Of a DNA stretch of 64,000 nucleotides, positions 15,912-22,322 are shown in pieces (position 1 is the stretch's first letter; every line of letters begins with the position of its first letter). The notes beneath the pieces were generated by a model. It saw nothing but the letters and a program-made list of their open reading frames with translations. It was not told the DNA's origin and did not search any database. Source of the stretch: Eubacteriales bacterium (GTDB lineage: Bacteria; Bacillota; Clostridia; Oscillospirales; Oscillospiraceae); the NCBI GenBank assembly GCA_030536515.1, contig JAUNPV010000013.1, forward strand, positions 1 through 64,000, given 5' to 3'. The position numbers and the translations under genes were made by a program.

Positions 15912-15978
15912 ATCATAGCACAGAAAAATCAAAACGGCACATTCCGGGGACGAATTGTAGTTTCCGGGGGACGAATTG
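15912..15978 (-). promoter_or_regulatory. LytTR-type direct repeat and promoter of the peptide/exporter operon
   Basis: On the minus strand CAATTCGTC occurs at 15978-15970 and again at 15957-15949. These 9-bp direct repeats lie 12 bases apart (21-bp period), the layout of AgrA/LytTR boxes; the half site resembles the AlgR sequence CCGTTCGTC. An extended -10 TGCTATGAT (TATGAT at 15917-15912) follows, with no good -35 at the expected place. This fits a promoter that needs an activator bound just upstream. Confidence 0.65.
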
Positions 15979-15991
15979 CAAAAATCATCCT

Positions 15992-16222
15992 CCGCACCCA
16001 ATAGCTTCCCCCGGGGGGAAGGTGCCCCAGTTCGCAAACTGGGGCGGATGAGGAATGCGGGCGGAGACCTAACGTGCGGTACAGGTCCGTGCCTGCTGAC
16101 AGGTATCGTTATCCACCTGGAGGCACGAACCGATACAACAGTTAATGTTGCCGCCCGCATTCCTCATCCGTCAGGGCTTACGCCCTGCCACCTTCCCCCC
16201 GGGGGAAGGTATTGGGGGTGCG
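15992..16222. repeat. Terminal-inverted-repeat element, copy 4
   Basis: CCGCACCCAATAGCTTCCCCC and the inverted right end GGGGGAAGGTATTGGGGGTGCGG bound a copy with GGATGAGGAATGCGGGC arms. The core GCACGAACCGATACAACAGT is shared with copy 6. It separates the two-component genes from the peptide/exporter operon they probably control. Confidence 0.85.
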
Positions 16223-16237
16223 GGGGAAGGCATTATC

Positions 16238-16906
16238 TTACTCCTTCGGCTGAGGCAGAAGAATCTCCGTTGTAAAGGCCCCGTCCTCGGAGTTTCTGGA
16301 AATATACCCCTCCAGCCGCTCCACGATGGTGTCGATGCGGACCAGGCCGAAGCCGTGGCCGTCGCCCTTGGTGGTCTGGAAGCGGCTGCCCAGCTTTTGG
16401 AGCTTCTTTCCGGCGGTGAAGTTGGTGAAGGAGATGTACAGCTGGGTCCCCTTCATGTCCATGTACACCCGAATCAGCCGCTGGTCCTGGGGCAGGGGGA
16501 GGCTGGCCTCGATGGCGTTGTCAAAGAGATTGCCGATGATGCAGCACAGGTCCAGCTCCGACAGCCGCAGCTTCACGGGGATGTGGGCGTCGGCCTGGAC
16601 CGGGATGCCCTTGGCCGTGGCCAGGGAGATTTTGGAGTTCAAAATGGCGTCGGTCATGGGGTTGCCGGTTTTGATGACCGTGTCCACGGTGTTCAGGTCC
16701 GTGTCCAGCTCGTCTAAGTAGGTGCAGATGGCATCCCAGTTGCCCTGGGCGGCGTAGGCCTTCATCAGCTGGATGTGGTTGCGGTAGTCGTGGCGCCAGC
16801 CCCGAATCTGCCGGTACATATTTTCCACCTCGGCGTAGTGGGTTTCAATCAGCTCCCGCTGGTAGGCGGCCAGCTGCTTGTCGATTTTCTTTGATAAAAT
16901 TCCCAT
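16238..16906 (-). CDS. GHKL-domain histidine kinase without membrane sensor
   Basis: This 222-residue kinase of the AgrC/ComD (HPK10) type starts with a coiled-coil-like helix and the phospho-acceptor box RHDYRNHI near residues 38-45. The N box is GNLFDNAIEA, and the glycine-rich ATP lid is GDGHGFGL. AgrC-like kinases are usually about 430 residues with six membrane helices. Here the membrane part is absent and the protein has no hydrophobic helix, so it must sense a cytosolic cue or be driven by another protein. It lies 4 bases after the response regulator, in one operon. It should phosphorylate that regulator. Confidence 0.9.
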   Translation of the reverse strand: MGILSKKIDKQLAAYQRELIETHYAEVENMYRQIRGWRHDYRNHIQLMKAYAAQGNWDAICTYLDELDTDLNTVDTVIKTGNPMTDAILNSKISLATAKGIPVQADAHIPVKLRLSELDLCCIIGNLFDNAIEASLPLPQDQRLIRVYMDMKGTQLYISFTNFTAGKKLQKLGSRFQTTKGDGHGFGLVRIDTIVERLEGYISRNSEDGAFTTEILLPQPKE

Positions 16907-16910
16907 GGCG

Positions 16911-17609
16911 TTACCTCATGCTGATAATGGCCCGGTTCACCTTCTCATAGGCCCCCCGGGGCAGGGGCAGACTGTCCCCGTCCTCTAAATAAATGTCGGT
17001 TTTGGTCACCCGGCTGATGCAGGTCAGATTCACAATGGCCGACCGGCCCACCCGGCAGAACCGCTCGTCCAGCTGCTTTTCCAGCTCCCCCAGAGGCATT
17101 TTCACGGTGAAGGGGGCCTTGGCGTGGACGGTGATGTAGTTGGACTGGACCTGGGCCCAGCGGATTTGATACACCGGCACCCGCAGGACCTCGCCGCCGA
17201 CCTCAAAGGTCAGCACCCGCTCGTTCTTTTGCAGCTTCACCGCCGCCCGGTCCAGCACCGCCAGGAGCTTTTCGCCGTTGACCGGCTTCATTAAATAATG
17301 GAGGGCCGCCACCTCGTAGCCCTCGGAGATATAGTCGGAGTAGCCGGTGACGAAAATAATCTGCACAGTCTCATTCTCCCGCCGAAGCCGCTTCGCCAGG
17401 GTCACCCCGTCCATGTCCCCCATTTCCACATCCAGCAGGGCGATGTCATAGTCCTTGACCTCGGCATAGTGAAACAGAAACTGCTCCGCCGAGGAAAACA
17501 CATCCAGCTGAATCCCAGCCCCCCGCATCGCCGCCCAGGACCGGACAAACCCCTCCACAAACCGGGCATCCTCCGGGCAGTCATCACAAATGGCAATTTT
17601 ATAACTCAT
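16911..17609 (-). CDS. LytTR-family response regulator
   Basis: The 232-residue regulator has a receiver domain (residues 1-120) and a LytTR DNA-binding domain (about 130-232). The receiver has acidic pair CDD near residue 9, phospho-acceptor Asp in LLDVEMGDMDG and conserved Lys in MKPVNG. The DNA-binding domain includes FCRVGRSAIVNL. The ATG at 17609 follows GAGGTG; the upstream in-frame extension has no ribosome site. LytTR proteins bind paired 9-bp direct repeats, and exactly such a pair stands before the peptide/exporter operon 1 kb away. It is first in the operon with the kinase. Confidence 0.93.
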   Translation of the reverse strand: MSYKIAICDDCPEDARFVEGFVRSWAAMRGAGIQLDVFSSAEQFLFHYAEVKDYDIALLDVEMGDMDGVTLAKRLRRENETVQIIFVTGYSDYISEGYEVAALHYLMKPVNGEKLLAVLDRAAVKLQKNERVLTFEVGGEVLRVPVYQIRWAQVQSNYITVHAKAPFTVKMPLGELEKQLDERFCRVGRSAIVNLTCISRVTKTDIYLEDGDSLPLPRGAYEKVNRAIISMR

Positions 17610-17634
17610 ACCAGCACCTCGTTTCCTTGGGGAT

Positions 17635-17663
17635 ATTGTAACAGAGCGGGGGAGGAAAATCAA
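17635..17663 (-). promoter_or_regulatory. Promoter of the LytTR/GHKL operon
   Basis: On the minus strand TTGATT (17663-17658), 17 bases, TACAAT (17640-17635) precede the regulator gene. Confidence 0.65.
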
Positions 17664-17691
17664 TGCGCAGGAAAAGAAAGGAATAACCTCG

Positions 17692-17880
17692 TAGGGCGGC
17701 CTGCCCTCAGGCCGCCGCCAACTGTCTATAGGACAGTTGGTTTTTGGGTTCGAGTTTCTGCGAACAGAAAAAAACCAGACACCCTAAAGGGTGTCCGGTG
17801 GTTGCATAACGGCAAAAGGGACTCGATTGCCGAATTTTCCTTCTGTGGGGCGGGGAATTCGTAAGGTGGGCGGGCAGTTT
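17692..17880. repeat. Degenerate copy of the tRNA-Arg 3' region
   Basis: A GGCGGCCTG palindrome (17692-17716) is followed by CAACTGTC/GACAGTTG. GGGTTCGAG (T-arm-like), an ACCAGACACCC/GGGTGTCCGGT hairpin and ACGGCAAAAGGGACTCGA (17809-17826) come next. The last 18 bases equal the tRNA-Arg 3' end on the plus strand (18222-18239). The order parallels 18129-18245, so this is a decayed duplicate. Confidence 0.65.
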
Positions 17881-17882
17881 TA

Positions 17883-18053
17883 GTGAAATATTCTGCTGAC
17901 GCAGAATGTGAAATGTGGGCTTACGCCTACGTGAAATATTGCTGCGCAATGTGAAATGAAATAAATCCCCTCACGCCCGCAGGCATTTCACGTGCGAAGC
18001 ACATTTCACGCCCGCAGGGCATTTCACAAATCCCGAAGGGATTTATTTCACTG
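17883..18053. repeat. Array of GTGAAAT/ATTTCAC-spaced small hairpins
   Basis: Six or more GTGAAAT or ATTTCAC words separate short palindromes such as TTCTGC/GCAGAA, TTGCTGCGCAA, GTGCGAAGCAC and TCCCGAAGGGA. The left side reads GTGAAAT and the right side ATTTCAC, so the whole array is a large inverted structure. No ORF is present. Confidence 0.7.
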
Positions 18054-18217
18054 AGTCCCTTTTGCCGAATTTTCCTTCCGTGGGACGGAAAATTCGTAAG
18101 GTGGGCTGCCAGTTTTTGAACTGGCAGCCTCCAACTGTCCACCGGACAGTTGGATTTGATGGGTTCGAGTCCCTGAGCGTACCAAAAAAGCAGACACCCT
18201 TCGGATGTCTGCTTTTT
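18053..18217. repeat. Inverted tRNA 3'-end copies next to tRNA-Arg
   Basis: GAGTCCCTTTTGCCG (18053-18067) is a reverse copy of the tRNA 3' end. GGGTTCGAGTCCCT (18163-18176) followed by GTACCAAAAAAGCAGACA repeats, on the other strand, the T-arm, CCA end and terminator arm of the tRNA gene. The arms with 18184-18245 form a palindrome of about 40 bases each. Confidence 0.65.
18184..18217. terminator. Terminator of tRNA-Arg (bidirectional)
   Basis: AAAAAAGCAGACACCC TTC GGATGTCTGCTTTTTT has A/T runs on both sides and begins right after the tRNA CCA end on the minus strand. Confidence 0.85.
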
Positions 18218-18220
18218 TGG

Positions 18221-18294
18221 TACGGCAAAAGGGACTCGAACCCCCGACCTACTGATTCGTAGTCAGTCACTCTATCCAACTGAGCTATTGCCGC
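18221..18294 (-). tRNA. tRNA-Arg (anticodon ACG)
   Basis: On the minus strand the acceptor stem is GCGGCAA paired with TTGCCGT (first pair G-U). The D-arm contains AGCTCAGTTGGATAGAGT. The anticodon arm CTGAC TACGAAT CAG gives ACG, and the T-arm is GGGGGTTCGAGTCCC. Discriminator A is followed by an encoded CCA at 18220-18218. Length is 74 without CCA. It reads CGN arginine codons through inosine. Confidence 0.93.
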
Positions 18295-18444
18295 ATAACG
18301 CCTCAGCGCTCAGATATAATAGCACATCCCGTCAGAAATTGCAAGCCTTTTTTTCATATATTTGAAAATATTTTTAAACTGCGCCGCCTTGACAGGGGGA
18401 CCGGGGGTATAGTAAAATATAAGTCGAAAAAAGGAGGGCGGAAA

Positions 18445-19494
18445 TTGGAGAAAAAGGTTGACTTATCCCCGCTGCCCGGGGTGCTGCTGCCCTGGTATCG
18501 GGCTAATCGGCGGGACCTGCCCTGGCGGGCGGACCGGGAGGCGTACCATGTGTGGCTGTCGGAGGTCATGCTCCAGCAGACCCGGGTGGAGGCGGTGCGG
18601 GGCTACTATGCCCGGTTCCTGGAGCAGCTGCCCACGGTGGAGGCCCTGGCTGCGTGCGATGACGAGGTGCTCCAAAAGCTCTGGGAGGGCCTGGGCTATT
18701 ACAGCCGGATGCGGAACCTGAAAAGGGCCGCCCAGGCGGTGATGGAGCGCCACGGCGGGGTATTCCCCCGGGACTATGGGGCGGTGCGGGCGCTGCCCGG
18801 CATTGGGGACTATACCGCCGGGGCCATCTGCTCCATCTGCTACGACCTGCCCACCCCGGCGGTGGACGGCAACGTGCTGCGGGTCCTGGCCCGGCTCACC
18901 GACGACCCCGCCCCCATCGACCTGCCCGAAACCAAGCGGCGGGCGGGCCAGGCCCTGGCGGACATCTACCCAAGGGAGGCCGGGGCCTTTACCCAGGCGC
19001 TGATGGAGCTGGGGGCTACCCTCTGCGGCCCCAACCGGAAGCCGGACTGCGTCAGCTGCCCCTGCCAGGCCATTTGCTTAGGCTTTGCCAACGGCACGGC
19101 GGAAAATCTTCCGGTGAAGTCCCCCAAAAAGCAGCGGCGGCAGGAGGACATCACGGTGTTCATCCTCAGCTGCGACGGCCGGTATGCCCTTCAGAAGCGC
19201 CCGGGCAGGGGGCTGCTGGCGGGGCTGTGGCAGTTTCCCAACGTGACCGGCCGCCTGGACACGGCCCAGGCCCTGGAATCGGCGTCTTCCCTGGGGGTCT
19301 CGCCCCGGGAAGTCTACAAGGAAGTGGAAAGAAAGCACATTTTCACCCACATTCAGTGGAATATGAAGGGAATTTATTTGGAGGTTTCCGAACCGGCCGG
19401 GGACTTCCAGTGGTTTACGGCGGAGGAAATCCGCACCCGGGCGGCGCTGCCCACGGCGTTCCGCCTGTTTTGGGAGGAGGAGCAGAATGTTTGA
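18445..19494 (+). CDS. mutY: A/G-specific adenine glycosylase MutY
   Basis: This 349-residue DNA repair enzyme removes adenine mispaired with 8-oxoguanine. It shows the helix-hairpin-helix LPGIGDYTAGAI with catalytic Asp in PAVDGNV. An iron-sulphur loop follows, with cysteines at spacing 7-2-5 (CGPNRKPDC, then VSC and PCQAIC). The Nudix-like C-terminal recognition domain starts near residue 225. The start is TTG at 18445, 7 bases after GGAGG; no ATG fits. It overlaps the next gene by 8 bases, so the two are coupled. Confidence 0.95.
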   Translation: MEKKVDLSPLPGVLLPWYRANRRDLPWRADREAYHVWLSEVMLQQTRVEAVRGYYARFLEQLPTVEALAACDDEVLQKLWEGLGYYSRMRNLKRAAQAVMERHGGVFPRDYGAVRALPGIGDYTAGAICSICYDLPTPAVDGNVLRVLARLTDDPAPIDLPETKRRAGQALADIYPREAGAFTQALMELGATLCGPNRKPDCVSCPCQAICLGFANGTAENLPVKSPKKQRRQEDITVFILSCDGRYALQKRPGRGLLAGLWQFPNVTGRLDTAQALESASSLGVSPREVYKEVERKHIFTHIQWNMKGIYLEVSEPAGDFQWFTAEEIRTRAALPTAFRLFWEEEQNV

Positions 19495-20272
19495 TTTTCA
19501 TATGCACTCCCGGGTGTCCTTTGACGGGCACGACCGGGGAGAGGACATGGCGAAAGCGGCTGCGGCGGCGGGCTTGAAGGAGGTCTGCTTTACAGACCAT
19601 GTGGACTACGACCCCGCCGGGAAAATCCCCGGCATGGCCTTCGACACGGCGGCCTACAACCGGGAATACGACGGGCTGGACGTGCCGGGGCTGTTCATCC
19701 GCCGGGGCATGGAGTTTGGCCTGACCCCGGACAACCGGGAGGATTTGCGGCGGGACCTGCAGCGGCGGCCCTTTGACTTTGTGCTGGGGTCCATCCACTT
19801 TGTGGACGGGCTGGACGTGTACTTTGAGGATTTCTGGCGGGGCAAGACCGTGTTCCAGGCGGAGCGCCGGTGCCTGGAGGAGACGCTGGCCTGCCTGCAG
19901 GTCCACGACGATTTTGACGTGCTGGCCCACCTGACCTACATCAGCAAGACCCGCTGCCATCCGGCCCCCAGGCCGGTGCCCTTTGAGGACCACCGGGAGC
20001 TCATCGACGAGATTCTGCGGCTGACGGCGGCCAAGGGCAAGGGCCTGGAGCTGAACACCAGCGGCATGGACCGGTGCGGCGGCTTCCTGCCCACAGCGGA
20101 TTACTTCCGCCGGTTCCGGGAGCTGGGCGGCGAAATCGTCACCGTGGGCTCCGACGCCCACAACACCGGCCGGGTGGGCCAGTACACCCGGGAGGCCTGC
20201 GGGCTTCTGGGGGAAATTTTCGGATATGTCTGCACCTTTGCGGAAAGAAAGCCGATTTTCCATAAGATTTAG
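19487..20272 (+). CDS. Histidinol-phosphatase of the PHP family
   Basis: The 261-residue protein has the PHP metal motif DFHMHSRVS at residues 3-11, FTDHVDYD near 36-43, GSIHF and a late GSDAHNTGRVG, all metal ligands of a trinuclear site. HisJ-type enzymes dephosphorylate histidinol phosphate. No other histidine genes are near, so another small phosphate ester is possible. The start overlaps mutY by 8 bases. Confidence 0.85.
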   Translation: MFDFHMHSRVSFDGHDRGEDMAKAAAAAGLKEVCFTDHVDYDPAGKIPGMAFDTAAYNREYDGLDVPGLFIRRGMEFGLTPDNREDLRRDLQRRPFDFVLGSIHFVDGLDVYFEDFWRGKTVFQAERRCLEETLACLQVHDDFDVLAHLTYISKTRCHPAPRPVPFEDHRELIDEILRLTAAKGKGLELNTSGMDRCGGFLPTADYFRRFRELGGEIVTVGSDAHNTGRVGQYTREACGLLGEIFGYVCTFAERKPIFHKI

Positions 20273-20344
20273 TAGGAAAATATCCATTTTCCGGAGGAAT
20301 GCTTCCCTGCCCGGGGCACCGTAAAAGGACATATTTTTCATCAC

Positions 20345-20371
20345 ACGTCCGCCCTGCACGGGCGGACGTTT
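20345..20371 (+). terminator. Terminator after the phosphatase gene
   Basis: ACGTCCGCCC TGCA GGGCGGACGT (allowing one offset) is followed by TTTCT. Confidence 0.7.
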
Positions 20372-20391
20372 CTGCTGGGAGAACATTTTGC

Positions 20392-20420
20392 TTGACAATT
20401 TGCCTCCGGTGGAGTAACAT
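20392..20420 (+). promoter_or_regulatory. Promoter of the esterase/ATP-grasp group
   Basis: TTGACA (20392-20397), 17 bases, TAACAT (20415-20420) lie about 70 bases before the first esterase gene. Confidence 0.55.
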
Positions 20421-20488
20421 ATTGGAAACCGAGGGAAGCTCCTGACGATTGACGCAGAGTTTCCCAAGCAATCGAAAGAAGGAAAACC

Positions 20489-21244
20489 ATGGTCAAAAAA
20501 TGGAATGTCACCATTCCGAAGCTGTCCGGCGACACCCCCCGCCTGGCCTACATCTACCTGCCGGAGAGCTACCTCACCGACGACACGGCCCGCTATCCCG
20601 TTTTGTATATGTTCGACGGCCACAACGTCTTTTTTGACGAGGACGCCACCTACGGCAAGTCCTGGGGCATGAACAAATACATGGAGGAAAGCGGCAAGGA
20701 GCTGATCATCGTCGCCGTGGAGTGCAATCACGAGGGCAACCGCCGTCTCATCGAGTATTCCCCCCTGAACTTCCAGAATTCCGAGCTGGGGGTCATCCGG
20801 GGCAAGGGGCACATTCTGATGAACTGGATGGTGGGGACCCTGAAGCCCTACATCGACGCCAACTACCGGACCCTGCCGGACCGGACCCACACCATCATCG
20901 CCGGGTCCTCCATGGGCGGGCTGATGGCCCTGTACGCCGTCACCGCCTACAACCACATTTTCCAGCGGGCGGCCTGCCTGTCCCCCAGCCTGTGGGTGGC
21001 CCCGGGGAAGGTGCTGGAAATGGTAGCCCGGGCCCACATCCGCCGGGACACCACCATTTATATGGACTACGGCGAAAAGGAAATCTTCAACCACCCGGCA
21101 AACCAGGAGTCCATGATTTCCACCGCCCACCTGCTGATGACCAAGCGGGTGAACCTGGCCCTGCGAATCGTCCCCGGCGGCGACCACTCCGAGGCCTCCT
21201 GGGAAAGACAGGTGCCGATTTTTATGGAGTGCCTGGGACTATAG
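20489..21244 (+). CDS. Alpha/beta-hydrolase, esterase D-like (enterochelin-esterase fold)
   Basis: This 251-residue cytosolic hydrolase has the early strand YPVLYMFDGHNVFFDE, nucleophile elbow GSSMGG (about residues 137-142) and a late GGDHSEASW that supplies the catalytic His. It resembles the putative esterase family that includes Fes and esterase D. No signal peptide is present. It is the first of three genes, with a second esterase and an ATP-grasp ligase following. An inverted repeat pair separates it from the second, but all share strand and closeness, so a common pathway is likely. The substrate is unknown. Confidence 0.85.
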   Translation: MVKKWNVTIPKLSGDTPRLAYIYLPESYLTDDTARYPVLYMFDGHNVFFDEDATYGKSWGMNKYMEESGKELIIVAVECNHEGNRRLIEYSPLNFQNSELGVIRGKGHILMNWMVGTLKPYIDANYRTLPDRTHTIIAGSSMGGLMALYAVTAYNHIFQRAACLSPSLWVAPGKVLEMVARAHIRRDTTIYMDYGEKEIFNHPANQESMISTAHLLMTKRVNLALRIVPGGDHSEASWERQVPIFMECLGL

Positions 21245-21252
21245 CAGCACCG

Positions 21253-21351
21253 TAGGGCGGCCTGCCCCCAGGCCGCCGCAATCTGACGTGTTGAACGCAC
21301 ATACCACAGCGGCTTACGCCGACGGCGGCCTGGGGGCAGGCCGCCCTACAC
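21253..21351. repeat. Short inverted-repeat element, GGCGGCCTG family
   Basis: GTAGGGCGGCCTGCCCCCAGG at the left and its reverse complement at the right bound a core of about 40 bases. The whole fills the gap between the two esterase genes. Confidence 0.85.
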
Positions 21352-21379
21352 AGAGGTAATGATTAAGGAGGAGATACAC

Positions 21380-22138
21380 ATGAACATCCAATACCGCTGC
21401 CATTGGAGCAGCTATCTGAACCGGAATATGGAGTACAAGATTTACGGTCACGGCGGAAAGCCTGTGCTCTTTATTCCCTGCCAGTCGGGCCGGTTCTTTG
21501 ACTTTGAGGGCTTCCACATGACCGACCACTTTGCACCCTGGATTGAAAGCGGCCGGTGCATGGTCTTTTCCGTGGACACCATCGACAACGAGGCCTGGGC
21601 CGCCCAGGGGGCGGACAACCGCTGGCGCATCCAGAACCACGAAAACTGGATGAACTACATTTTCAACGAGCTGGTGCCGGCCATTAAGCATGAGGCAGGC
21701 CTGGCCAACGGCCATGACCAGGGCATCCTCACCTTTGGCTGCTCCATGGGGGCCATGCACGCCGCCAACCTGTACTATCGCCGGCCGGACCTGTTCGACA
21801 GCTGCTTTGCCATTTCCGGCCTTTACGACAACAAGCTGTTCTTCGGCGACTACTGTGACGACCTGGTCTACAACAACTGCCCCTGCCTGTACTTAGACAA
21901 TCTGCCCGGGGACCACTTCTACCGCCAGATGTACAACAGCCAGAAAAGCCTCATCGTCTGCGGCCAGGGAGCCTGGGAGGAGCCGCTGCTGGAATCCACC
22001 CGGTGGCTGGACACGGTCTGCTGCCGCCAGGGCATCGGCACCCGCTTTGAATACTGGGGCTACGATGTCAACCACGACTGGCCCTGGTGGTATAAAATGG
22101 TGGAAACCTACCTGCCCTGGTTCCTGGGCGACTGCTGA
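21380..22138 (+). CDS. Second esterase-family alpha/beta-hydrolase
   Basis: The 252-residue product starts at ATG 21380, after AAGGAGG; an in-frame ATG at 21359 lies before the ribosome site. It has KPVLFIPCQSGRFFDFEG, nucleophile elbow FGCSMGAMHA (about residues 120-129), an acid in DTVCC-region loops and a late VNHDWPWW with the likely catalytic His. It differs clearly from the upstream esterase, so it is not a simple duplicate. Cysteine and tryptophan content are high. The protein is cytosolic. It probably cuts or transfers an acyl group in the pathway shared with the ATP-grasp gene. Confidence 0.8.
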   Translation: MNIQYRCHWSSYLNRNMEYKIYGHGGKPVLFIPCQSGRFFDFEGFHMTDHFAPWIESGRCMVFSVDTIDNEAWAAQGADNRWRIQNHENWMNYIFNELVPAIKHEAGLANGHDQGILTFGCSMGAMHAANLYYRRPDLFDSCFAISGLYDNKLFFGDYCDDLVYNNCPCLYLDNLPGDHFYRQMYNSQKSLIVCGQGAWEEPLLESTRWLDTVCCRQGIGTRFEYWGYDVNHDWPWWYKMVETYLPWFLGDC

Positions 22139-22149
22139 ATCAGATTAGC

Positions 22150-22289
22150 CGTAGGGCGGCCTGCCCCCAGGCCGCCGCAATGTAAAAACCATTGGGTGGT
22201 AAATTGAACGGGATAATTTACCATATACGGCATATACGGCACATTTCGAATTGTGAAGTGCCCGGCGGCCTGAGGGCAGGCCGCCCTAC
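22150..22289. repeat. Short inverted-repeat element, GGCGGCCTG family
   Basis: GTAGGGCGGCCTGCCCCCAGG and a reverse copy ending GCCGCCCTAC bound a core of about 80 bases. A CATATACGG tandem lies inside. Confidence 0.8.
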
Positions 22290-22322
22290 AAAACACGGAT
22301 TTGCGAAAAGGAGAGAGAACCC

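Noticed and set aside
15775-15916. N-terminal extension of the first exporter to 15916
   Set aside because: The added residues are the peptide gene read in another frame; a proper ribosome site and ATG exist at 15760.
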